A stretch of DNA of 64,000 nucleotides from positions 186,001 through 250,000 of the forward strand of contig CAVXNJ010000010.1 of assembly GCA_963763135.1 (NCBI GenBank). Direction: 5' to 3'. This DNA comes from JANMZO01 sp963763135 (lineage in GTDB: Bacteria > Actinomycetota > Acidimicrobiia > Acidimicrobiales > JANYDT01). Shown one piece after another: positions 36,092 through 43,791 of this stretch. The notes beneath the pieces were generated by a model. That model saw only the letters and a program-made list of their open reading frames with translations, made no database searches and was not told the DNA's origin. The stretch's first letter is position 1. Each line of letters opens with the position of its first letter. The translations under genes and the position numbers were made by a program.

Positions 36092-36102
36092 GACCCGGTC
36101 AG
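36078..36102. terminator. Hairpin over two convergent stop codons
   Basis: CTGACTCGGTC and GACCCGGTCAG form an 11-base stem, one mismatch and one wobble, around a TGA loop. The hairpin covers the last codons of the plus-strand PPOX gene and the stop codon of the minus-strand binding-protein gene. It would serve as a shared terminator. Confidence 0.55.
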
Positions 36103-37481
36103 ACCTTGGCGTACACAAACTTTCCCGAGAACAGATCGCCCGTGTCCCCGCGACGCATCTTGATCTGGGCAACATAGAAGTTCTTCTGCCGGATCTCGCC
36201 GGACGGATCGAAGGAGATGTCGCCGAGCGGCGTGGCGTATTCCCCGCTCAGGATGCTCCTGTTCACTTCGATGCGGGCAGTTTCGAGTGAGCCGTGGAGC
36301 TTCCCCGCTTTGTCAGTCGCCCGCAGCGCCTCGACAAAGACCTGAACGGCGGTGAACGCCTGCGCGGCGATCTGGCCCGGCTCACGCTTCTGCTCGGCTT
36401 TGAACAGTTTCCGCCACTCGGCGTTGATGCCCGCTGCTGGAATCTCCGGCGAATAGGCCTGCGCCACGATCAGGCCGTCGCATTGAACCCGGCAGATGGA
36501 AAAGGTCTGTACGACGTTGAGGCCGTTGCCACCGACGATGGTTCCGGCATAACCGGTGTCTCGGAGTTGCTTCACCAGATGGCCTGCGGTCGCCAGGCCG
36601 GAGATGATCACGAGGTCCGGACGATTGCTCATCACGAAATCGGTCTGGTCGGAGAAGTTCGTCTCCGCGGCGTTGAACGGTTGGGGGCCCAGAACCTGAA
36701 TCCCGAGAGCCTTGGCTGCACTTTCGAAAACAGTGGCCTCTGACCGGGAAAATGCATCATCTTGCGCGAAGAACAGCGCCGCTTTGTCGATGGGTTGGAT
36801 GGTGGCGGCGTATTTGATGGCGCTTCCGGCGTAGACCGCCACCCCAGCGGACACCCGGGCGATATAGTCGCCGATCTGCGGAACGTTCGCGGCGGTGTTC
36901 GACGGCCCGACAACGGGAACCTTGGCCTGATCCGCAACCACGTCGGCGACGAAGGCCTGCTGGGAAAGCGTTGGGCCGACAATCCCGATGACGCGGTCAG
37001 TTGCTATGAGCGACTTGAACGCGCTGACCGCACCGGCGTCGTCGCTTCCGGTGTCGTGGATCACGAGCTTCAACGGCCGCCCGTTGATACCACCGTTGTC
37101 GTTGAAGTACTTCTCGGCCAGCTTCACCGCGATGGTCTGGTCCTGGGCCAGGTTCGCGGTCGTCGCCCCGGTCTGCCCGAGCGCCACACCGAGCGCTATC
37201 GGCTCCTTCTTCGCGGCACTCGGCACGCTCGTGGTCGGAGTGGCTTTCGCGGTGTTCGCTCGGGTCCAGACACGTTTGGCGCCTTGTTTCACGCAGGTCA
37301 GACCATCGGTGGTTTTGCCGACCTCGGTCGCTGCGCACGTGTCTCCCGCCTTCGCTGCCGCGTCGGCCGAGGACGCAGAAACCGCGAACATGCTCACGGC
37401 CATCATCCAGGCGACCAGCGCCCGACCAAGCGGCACCCCACCGACCGACCTCCCACCAAGTACTAGACGACGAATGGACAC
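36099..37481 (-). CDS. ABC-type branched-chain amino acid/amide substrate-binding protein
   Basis: The 460-aa exported solute-binding protein is of the LivK/Peripla_BP_6 type. The chosen start is GTG 37481 with GGAG five bases before it, giving a signal peptide (ALVAWMMAVSMFAVSASSADAA). The mature part begins with a Cys pair region (GDTCAATEVGKTTDGLTCVKQG), followed by the typical LGVALGQTGATTANLAQDQTIAVKLAEKYFNDNGGINGRP. IGIVGPTLSQQAFVADVVADQAKVPVVGPSN and VIISGLATAGHLVKQLRDTGY identify the family. No permease or ATPase genes are adjacent. The true ligand is unknown. Confidence 0.85.
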   Translation of the reverse strand: MSIRRLVLGGRSVGGVPLGRALVAWMMAVSMFAVSASSADAAAKAGDTCAATEVGKTTDGLTCVKQGAKRVWTRANTAKATPTTSVPSAAKKEPIALGVALGQTGATTANLAQDQTIAVKLAEKYFNDNGGINGRPLKLVIHDTGSDDAGAVSAFKSLIATDRVIGIVGPTLSQQAFVADVVADQAKVPVVGPSNTAANVPQIGDYIARVSAGVAVYAGSAIKYAATIQPIDKAALFFAQDDAFSRSEATVFESAAKALGIQVLGPQPFNAAETNFSDQTDFVMSNRPDLVIISGLATAGHLVKQLRDTGYAGTIVGGNGLNVVQTFSICRVQCDGLIVAQAYSPEIPAAGINAEWRKLFKAEQKREPGQIAAQAFTAVQVFVEALRATDKAGKLHGSLETARIEVNRSILSGEYATPLGDISFDPSGEIRQKNFYVAQIKMRRGDTGDLFSGKFVYAKV

Positions 37482-37587
37482 GGACACTCCGGAAGTTGGT
37501 AACCGTCGCCGGTTCTGGTGCAGCGTTGCGCTAGGCGATGCCGAGCATAGGGGGTGGTCGGCACATCGTGCGGAGCCCACTCGAACC

Positions 37588-37660
37588 GATCGGCCCGACC
37601 GACCCGACCCCGACCCGACCCGACCACCCGACCCGACCCGATCAGCGCGACCCGATCGCC
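37588..37660. repeat. CCCGA-type low-complexity tract
   Basis: Irregular repeats of CCGACC/CCCGA fill this stretch between divergently transcribed genes (binding protein leftwards, CoA-transferase rightwards). It is the most repetitive non-coding stretch here and could slip in replication. Confidence 0.7.
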
Positions 37661-37752
37661 GGTCTGGCCGGGTCGGAGGGGCCGACCATGTGTCGATCCG
37701 AGTTTCCGGGCATACTGTCGCAAACCTTTGACCCTGACGAGTGGAGTCGTGC

Positions 37753-40125
37753 ATGCTGCTTGCCCCATACCGAGTTCTCGATCTGTCCGATGAGCGAGGT
37801 CAACTCGCGGGTCAGATGCTGGCCCAGTTGGGCGCCGAGGTCATCCTCGTCGAGCCGCCGGGCGGGTCGAGGTCCCGACAGCTGGCGCCATTCTTGGGCG
37901 ATCAGCCGGGAATCGAAAACGGGCTGACGTTCAAGGCCTACAACCGGGGCAAGCGTTCGATCGTTCTTGACCTGGCCGGCTCGGCTGCGGACCGGGAGAC
38001 CTTGAAGCAATTGCTCTCGGGAGCAGACGTGGTGATCGAATCGAGCGGACCGGGGGTTCTCGATGCGCTCGGCTTTGGTCCCGCCGACATGGCCGCGATC
38101 AATCCGGCAATCGTCAGCGTCTCGATCAGCGCGTTCGGGGCCGACGGCCCCAAGGCCAATTGGGCCGCGACAGATCTCACCGCCTGGGCGTCAGCCGGTC
38201 CACTGGCGTTGGCCGGCGACGACGGTCTTCCACCGGTACCGGTGGGGGTTCCCCAAGCCTTTGCCCACGCGGCGTCGGAAGGGGCCGGCGCCGCGATCAT
38301 CGCCCTGCAGGAGCGCGCCCGATCGGGCCTCGGACAGCACATTGACGTTTCCGCCCAACAGGCCTCAGCTCAGGCGACCCAGTGTGCAATCCTGGCGACG
38401 CCGAACGGGGCGTCGACCCATCTCCGATCGACCGGTGGACTCAAGTTGGGCGACCTGCTCCTTCGCCTGATCTGGCCGTGCGCCGACGGACACGTTTCGA
38501 TCACGTTCCTCTTTGGCACCGCGATCGGCCCGTTCAGCAAGCGCCTCATGGACTGGATCTACGCGGAAGGATTCTGCGATGAGGCGACCCGCGACAAGGA
38601 CTGGATCTCCTACACCGTTCTCCTACTCCAAGGCACTGAGCCCATCTCCGAGTACGAACGCGTGAAGATGGTCATCGAGACGTTCTGCCTGACCAAGACC
38701 AAAGCCGAACTGCTCGAAGCAGCGGTGACGAAGAGTCTGCTCATTGCACCGATCCTGGGCGTCGATGATGTCGTGAACAGCCCCCAACTCGGGGCCCGCG
38801 GCTACTTCGAGGAGGTCGACGGCATTCGCTATCCCGGCCAGTTCGGAAAACTCTCGGTCACACCGAGAGTCGTGCTCGGGTCCGCCCCAACGCTTGGTGC
38901 ACATACCGATGACGTCGCGGCTGAGACCCAACGCGCAATCGGTGGGTTGCCGATCCCATCGTCGTCACCCCGGGGTCTGGCCCTCGAAGGGTTGAAGGTC
39001 CTCGACCTGATGTGGGTCATGGCCGGTCCCGCAGTCAGCCGCGTTCTGGCGGACCACGGCGCGACCGTTGTTCGGGTCGAGTCCGGTACCAGAGTGGAGA
39101 CCGCGCGTACGCTGCAACCGTTCAAAGACGACAACTCCTCGGGCGCTGAACGTTCGACGCTGTTCGCCAGTCTCAATGCCGGAAAACTGGGAATTTCCAT
39201 CGACATCGGAAACGAGGAAGGTCATCGCGTCATCCTCGACCTCGTCCGGTGGGCCGACGTCGTGTTGGAGTCATTCTCGCCGAAGGCCATGCGTCAATGG
39301 GGACTCGACTACGAATCACTGCGTGAGGTGAACCCGAACATCATCATGATGTCGAGTTGCCTCTTCGGCCAGACCGGTCCGTTGTCCGGGTTAGCGGGAT
39401 ACGGCACGATGGCCAGCGCGCTTTCGGGGTTTGCCTCGGTCACGGGATGGCCCGACCGAGCGCCATGTGGACCCTACGGTGCGTACACCGATTACATCGC
39501 GCCTCGGTTCGCGAACGCCATCCTCCTGGCCGCGATCGATCACCGCCGACGCACCGGCGAGGGTCAGTACATCGACTTCGCCCAGGCCGAAGGGGCAATT
39601 CACGCATTGGGTCCCGCGGTGGTCGAGTACACCGCCAACGGTCGACTCTGGCCACGACTCGGCACGGCTGACCGCAACAATCACCCGAGTGGTGTCTACC
39701 CGGCGCTGGGCGACGAGTGTTGGGTCGCGGTGGCCTGTGAAGACGACGCTCAGCGGAAAGCTCTTGAGAATTTGGTAGGCGCACTTAGTGATGAGGCGAT
39801 CTCAGCCTGGACATCCGTTCGGCTCGCTGACACCGCCACCCAAGAACTGCAGCAGGCGGGCGTCCCTGCGCACACGGTGCAGAACTCGCCTGAATGCATG
39901 GTCGATCCGCAGCTCATCCATCGCGGCCATTTTGTGGAATTGCCCCACAATGAGATGGGCACCGTCGTCATCGAGGGGAGCCGGGCCAAGTTCTCCGCCA
40001 CCCCGGCGGTCGTTGCCTCGCCCGGCCCGGGCATCGGCGAGCACACGTTCACGGTGCTCACGGAGATTCTGGGCTACGACGACGACCGCTTCTCCGAGCT
40101 TCTGATCTCGGGAGCCTTGGAGTAA
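37753..40125 (+). CDS. CaiB/BaiF CoA-transferase, tandem double-domain protein
   Basis: The 790-aa protein holds two fused type III CoA-transferase domains. The first covers residues about 5-385 (YRVLDLSDERGQLAGQML, GAEVILVEPPGGSRSR, AYNRGKRSIVLDLAG). The second starts near 397 (GLKVLDLMWVMAGPAVSRVL, HGATVVRVESGTRVE). ATG 37753 is preceded by GGAG at six bases, so it is preferred over GTG 37741. It is followed by a CoxL-like molybdenum hydroxylase and a TauD dioxygenase on the same strand, suggesting a small catabolic set for a hydroxylatable acid activated as its CoA ester. That pathway is inference. Confidence 0.87.
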   Translation: MLLAPYRVLDLSDERGQLAGQMLAQLGAEVILVEPPGGSRSRQLAPFLGDQPGIENGLTFKAYNRGKRSIVLDLAGSAADRETLKQLLSGADVVIESSGPGVLDALGFGPADMAAINPAIVSVSISAFGADGPKANWAATDLTAWASAGPLALAGDDGLPPVPVGVPQAFAHAASEGAGAAIIALQERARSGLGQHIDVSAQQASAQATQCAILATPNGASTHLRSTGGLKLGDLLLRLIWPCADGHVSITFLFGTAIGPFSKRLMDWIYAEGFCDEATRDKDWISYTVLLLQGTEPISEYERVKMVIETFCLTKTKAELLEAAVTKSLLIAPILGVDDVVNSPQLGARGYFEEVDGIRYPGQFGKLSVTPRVVLGSAPTLGAHTDDVAAETQRAIGGLPIPSSSPRGLALEGLKVLDLMWVMAGPAVSRVLADHGATVVRVESGTRVETARTLQPFKDDNSSGAERSTLFASLNAGKLGISIDIGNEEGHRVILDLVRWADVVLESFSPKAMRQWGLDYESLREVNPNIIMMSSCLFGQTGPLSGLAGYGTMASALSGFASVTGWPDRAPCGPYGAYTDYIAPRFANAILLAAIDHRRRTGEGQYIDFAQAEGAIHALGPAVVEYTANGRLWPRLGTADRNNHPSGVYPALGDECWVAVACEDDAQRKALENLVGALSDEAISAWTSVRLADTATQELQQAGVPAHTVQNSPECMVDPQLIHRGHFVELPHNEMGTVVIEGSRAKFSATPAVVASPGPGIGEHTFTVLTEILGYDDDRFSELLISGALE

Positions 40126-40221
40126 CCACGCGTCGGCCGGCGATCCTCGTTCGAAAACGGGTGATTTGGGAGGTCTTCCGATACGGTGTCGGGGTTCGAT
40201 AACGAGGGAGAGAAAGACCGG

Positions 40222-40357
40222 TGGACACGTGCCATCCCGTCGCCTCGTTCCACGAACAGATTGAAGTTCATTCAACGAGGAGAAAACACCGATGGACACG
40301 TGCCATCGTCGCCTCGTTCCACGAACAGATGTGAAATTCATTCAACGAGGAGAAAAA
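40222..40357. repeat. Tandem duplicated leader with two ribosome sites
   Basis: A ~66-base unit starting TGGACACGTGCCATC occurs at 40222 and again at 40293, 71 bases apart, with few differences. Each copy ends in AACGAGGAGAAAA. Only the second is followed by the true ATG at 40360. A fragment of a third copy (AACGAGGGAGAGAAAGACCG) lies before the first. Confidence 0.9.
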
Positions 40358-40359
40358 CA

Positions 40360-42624
40360 ATGGCCGCTGGAAGCATTCTTGGTAACGCAGTTCTTCGCAC
40401 CGAAGATCTCGCTTTGCTCACGAGTGGCGGGATGTATGTCGACGACCAACGGCTCGACCCGCGCCTCGCCGGCGCGGCCCACGTCGTGTACGTCCGCTCG
40501 ACTATGGCCCACGCCCGCCTGACCAGCGTCGACGCAAGCGAAGCCCGGACCGCCCCCGGCGTAGTTGCAGTGTTCACTGCGGCCGACATCGACCTGGCCC
40601 CGTTGAAAGGCCACCCCTTCCTGAACCAGGGCGTCGTGTTTCCGTTTCTGGCGAAGGACCTCGTGCACTTTGTCGGGCAGCCGATCGTTGCCATCGTGGG
40701 CGAGACCCGTGCCGCGGCGGCTGATGCCGCCGAGCTCGTGGTCGTCGACTACGACCCGCTGCCAGCCCTGATCGACGTCGAAGAAGCCCGCAAGGACGAA
40801 CTGATCCTGCATGCCGAGGCGAAGACCAACGTGATCTTCCGAATCCCCGGAAACGGCGACGCCACGATGTTCGACGACTGCGAAGTTGTCGTCCGGGAGC
40901 GGATCGTCAACCAGCGGCTCGCTCCGGTTCCCATGGAACCTCGGGCCGCTGCCGCGGTGTGGGCCAACGGCCGCCTCACCCAGTGGGCCTGCAGTCAGGG
41001 CGCCCACGGAACCCGCGACGCCATCGCGAAGGCACTCGGCCTCGAAAACGCCGACGTGCATGTGATCGTGCCCGACGTCGGCGGAGGCTTCGGCGCCAAG
41101 CACGGTGATCAGGTCGACGAGATCTTCGTCGGCTGGCTGGCCCGCAAATTGGAACGTCCGGTTCGCTTCGTCGAGACCCGCACCGAGAATCTCCTGATGA
41201 TGGTTCACGGTCGCGGCCAGGTGCAGTACTGCACCATGGGAGGAACCAAAGACGGCAAGATCACCGCGTACCGCATCGAGATCCTGCAGGATGCCGGTGC
41301 ATACCTCGAGATCGGCGGCGTGCTGCCGTTCATGACCGCCATGATGGCCCCGGGTGTCTACGACATTCCGAAGGTCGATTGCGAAATTTTCTCCATCGTC
41401 ACCACCACGACGCCGACCGGCGCGTACCGTGGCGCCGGTCGCCCCGAAGCCTCCGCCGCGGTGGAACGCATGGTTGACCGTTTCGCCGCCGAGATCGGCA
41501 TGGATGCCGTGGAGATCCGGCGGAAGAACCTGGTGCAGCCGGCGCAGTTCCCGTTCACCACCGCCCGCGGCACCAAGTACGACTGCGGAAACTATCCCGG
41601 AGCGCTCGACAAGGCGCTGGCCGCGGCTGGCTACGAAGATCTGCGCGCTGAGCAGAAGCTGCGGCAGCAGGCCGGCGACGCCAAGCTGCTCGGCATCGGC
41701 GTGTCGGTGTACGTGGAGATCACGAACCCGGTCGGCGACACCGAGTTCGGTGCAGTGACCATCACTCCCGAGGGTGGAGCAATCGTGCGGACCGGTTCGT
41801 CGTCGCACGGCCAGGGGCACCACACGTCGTGGGCCATGATCGTGAGTGAGCAGACGGGTATCCCGATGGACCGCATCGAAGTTCGTCATGGCGACACCGA
41901 TGAGATTCCGAGCGGCAGCGGCACCGGAGGCTCGAAGTCACTGCAGATTGGTGGCATGGCGGTCATGCAGGCGAGCGACGACGTCGTGAAGTTGGCCAAG
42001 GAGCAGGCGGCGGCGCAGTTGGAAGCCGCGGTCGAAGACATCGTGCTCGACACATCGTCGGGATCCTTTGCGGTGCAGGGCAGCCCGAGCGTCTCGAAGT
42101 CCTGGGCCGAACTGGCAGCCTCAGCGGAGCTTCCTCTTGCGGCCGAATCGCTCTACAAGGCAAGCGCGCCTACGTTCCCGTTCGGGGCCCACGTGTGTGT
42201 CGTCGAGATCGACAGCGAGACCGGCCGGGTGCAGGTCATCCGCTACGTCGCATGCGATGACGCCGGCACCATCCTCAACCCCCTCATCGTCGACGGTCAG
42301 GTCCACGGCGGCCTGGCCCAGGGCATCGCTCAGGCGCTCCTCGAAGAGGTCCGCTACGACGCCGATGGCAACCCCGTCACGTCGAACCTCGCCGACTACG
42401 CGGCCATCTCGTCGGCCGAGCTACCGAGCTTCGAGCGCATCCCGATGGAGACCCCGACACCGATCAACGCGCTCGGCGTAAAGGGCATCGGCGAAGCCGG
42501 AACCATCGGTGCCACCCCCGCCGTGCACAATGCGGTGATCGATGCCGTCGCTCACCTTGGCATCCGCCACATCGACATGCCGTGCACGTCCGAGAAGGTC
42601 TGGCGCGCGATCAGCGGTCTGTAG
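40360..42624 (+). CDS. CoxL-like molybdopterin-binding hydroxylase large subunit (form II type)
   Basis: The 754-aa xanthine dehydrogenase/CO dehydrogenase large-subunit relative should bind molybdenum-molybdopterin-cytosine dinucleotide. The active-site loop reads AYRGAGR (about residues 355-361), the form II signature. True CO dehydrogenases have AYRCSFR. VGGGFGAKHGDQ, SSSHGQGHHTSW and the catalytic glutamate in GIGEAGTIGATPAV are present. GAGGAGAAAAA precedes the ATG. No CoxM (FAD) or CoxS (2Fe-2S) gene is next to it, so its electron partners are missing here. A hydroxylation substrate other than CO is likely. Confidence 0.87.
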   Translation: MAAGSILGNAVLRTEDLALLTSGGMYVDDQRLDPRLAGAAHVVYVRSTMAHARLTSVDASEARTAPGVVAVFTAADIDLAPLKGHPFLNQGVVFPFLAKDLVHFVGQPIVAIVGETRAAAADAAELVVVDYDPLPALIDVEEARKDELILHAEAKTNVIFRIPGNGDATMFDDCEVVVRERIVNQRLAPVPMEPRAAAAVWANGRLTQWACSQGAHGTRDAIAKALGLENADVHVIVPDVGGGFGAKHGDQVDEIFVGWLARKLERPVRFVETRTENLLMMVHGRGQVQYCTMGGTKDGKITAYRIEILQDAGAYLEIGGVLPFMTAMMAPGVYDIPKVDCEIFSIVTTTTPTGAYRGAGRPEASAAVERMVDRFAAEIGMDAVEIRRKNLVQPAQFPFTTARGTKYDCGNYPGALDKALAAAGYEDLRAEQKLRQQAGDAKLLGIGVSVYVEITNPVGDTEFGAVTITPEGGAIVRTGSSSHGQGHHTSWAMIVSEQTGIPMDRIEVRHGDTDEIPSGSGTGGSKSLQIGGMAVMQASDDVVKLAKEQAAAQLEAAVEDIVLDTSSGSFAVQGSPSVSKSWAELAASAELPLAAESLYKASAPTFPFGAHVCVVEIDSETGRVQVIRYVACDDAGTILNPLIVDGQVHGGLAQGIAQALLEEVRYDADGNPVTSNLADYAAISSAELPSFERIPMETPTPINALGVKGIGEAGTIGATPAVHNAVIDAVAHLGIRHIDMPCTSEKVWRAISGL

Positions 42625-42680
42625 TTCCGAAACCAACCCGTGGGGGTTGACGCCGCGACCGGGACCGGTGAGAGTGGCAC

Positions 42681-43541
42681 ATGTCTAACAACGTCGTCAT
42701 CCGCCCCGTGGCTCCGGCCTGCGGGGCGGAAGTATTTGGGTTGGATCTTCGGGAGCCGACCGACGCCGATCTGGCCGCTGTCGCCGACGCGCTGGCTGAT
42801 CACGGCGTGCTGTTCTTTCGCAGCCAGGTTCTGACACCTGAGCAGCAGCTGGAGGTCACGCGCCGGTTCGGAGCGATTCTTCGGGTGCCGTACATCAAGC
42901 CCCTCGACGCATACCCCGACATCATCGCCGTGCTGAAGGAAGCCGACGAACAACGCATATCGACGTTCGGGGGAACGTGGCATTCCGACTTCTCGTTCCT
43001 CGACGAGCCGCCCAGCCTCACCCTGCTCTATGCCATTGAACTTCCCCAGGTCGGCGGAGACACGCTGTGGTCGAGTCAGTACGCGGCGTACGAAGCGCTA
43101 TCACCCGGAATGAAGTCGATGCTCGAACCGCTGCGCGCCATCCAGACCGCGTGGCCTCACGGCACACGGGGGCCGGGCCCGGGCGCTGCCGTCAGCAAGT
43201 CCGTCGTCATGACCCGAAACGACCCGACGGCTGACCGCGAGATTCTCCATCCGGTTGTTCGGGTCCATCCGATCACCGGCCGCAAAGCGCTGTTCGTCAA
43301 CCCGGTGTACAGCCAGTACTTCGAGGGTATGACCGAGGAAGAGTCGCGTCCGCTTCTGCAATACCTGTTCCAGCACGCCACGAAGGCTGAGTTCACGTGT
43401 CGCCTGCGATGGGAGCCGGGCACGCTCGCGGTGTGGGACAACCGCTGCCTCCTCCACCTCGCTATCAACGACTACGACGGAAGTCGTCGCCTGCTTCACC
43501 GCACGACCGTAGCGGGCGAGCGTCCGATCGGACCGGACTGA
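42681..43541 (+). CDS. TauD/TfdA-family 2-oxoglutarate-dependent dioxygenase
   Basis: The 286-aa non-haem Fe(II) oxygenase is of the taurine dioxygenase type. The facial triad is His101 and Asp103 in TWHSDFSF and His259 in NRCLLHLA. The 2-oxoglutarate arginine follows in DGSRRLLHRTTV. The N-terminal VVIRPVAPACGAEVFGLDL and HGVLFFRSQVLTPEQQLEVTRRFG are standard. It lies 56 bases after the CoxL-like gene and is presumably co-transcribed. It hydroxylates or cleaves a small substrate, and which one is unknown. The gene is followed by two palindromic repeats and a terminator. Confidence 0.9.
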   Translation: MSNNVVIRPVAPACGAEVFGLDLREPTDADLAAVADALADHGVLFFRSQVLTPEQQLEVTRRFGAILRVPYIKPLDAYPDIIAVLKEADEQRISTFGGTWHSDFSFLDEPPSLTLLYAIELPQVGGDTLWSSQYAAYEALSPGMKSMLEPLRAIQTAWPHGTRGPGPGAAVSKSVVMTRNDPTADREILHPVVRVHPITGRKALFVNPVYSQYFEGMTEEESRPLLQYLFQHATKAEFTCRLRWEPGTLAVWDNRCLLHLAINDYDGSRRLLHRTTVAGERPIGPD

Positions 43542-43566
43542 CGCCTTCGGACTTCGGCCAGACGTC

Positions 43567-43621
43567 GCTGCTCCGGAGTCAAAAACTCGCTCCCGAACGC
43601 ACAAATCGACTCCGGAGCAGC
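43567..43621. repeat. Palindromic intergenic element, copy 2
   Basis: GCTGCTCCGGAGTC at the left and GACTCCGGAGCAGC at the right form perfect 14-base inverted ends of a 55-base element. The inner sequence, AAAAACTCGCTCCCGAACGC, matches copy 1 (10540-10593) in part. It lies 26 bases after the dioxygenase stop codon. Confidence 0.8.
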
Positions 43622-43640
43622 GAAACCCAACGACCACCCG

Positions 43641-43694
43641 CCACTCCGGAGTCACAAACTCGTTCCCAGACGAACGATCCGACTCCGGAGCAGC
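43641..43694. repeat. Palindromic intergenic element, copy 3
   Basis: Begins CCACTCCGGAGTC and ends GACTCCGGAGCAGC. The 54-base copy is 19 bases after copy 2. The middle (ACAAACTCGTTCCCAGACGA) follows the same pattern as copy 2, so this looks like a tandem pair. Confidence 0.8.
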
Positions 43695-43731
43695 CCGTTC
43701 CGAGAACGCCGAAGCCACGGTCGGGAATACA

Positions 43732-43762
43732 AAAGGTGCGGACCCTGGGGGCCCGCACCTTT
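43732..43762. terminator. Strong hairpin between convergent genes
   Basis: AAAGGTGCGGACC and GGGCCCGCACCTTT form a stem of about 12 pairs. It lies between the plus-strand dioxygenase and the minus-strand alcohol dehydrogenase, so it can stop both transcripts. Confidence 0.7.
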
Positions 43763-43791
43763 CCGACGAACAGTATGTTCGCTTACTGGTT

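Noticed and set aside
40292..40522. A 76-codon frame starting after the first duplicated ribosome site
   Set aside because: Its peptide is the out-of-frame reading of the CoxL-like N-terminus. It could be translated as a leader but there is no evidence of a protein.
43567..43694. CRISPR array
   Set aside because: Only two tandem palindromic units with a 19-base gap, no regular spacers and no cas genes.
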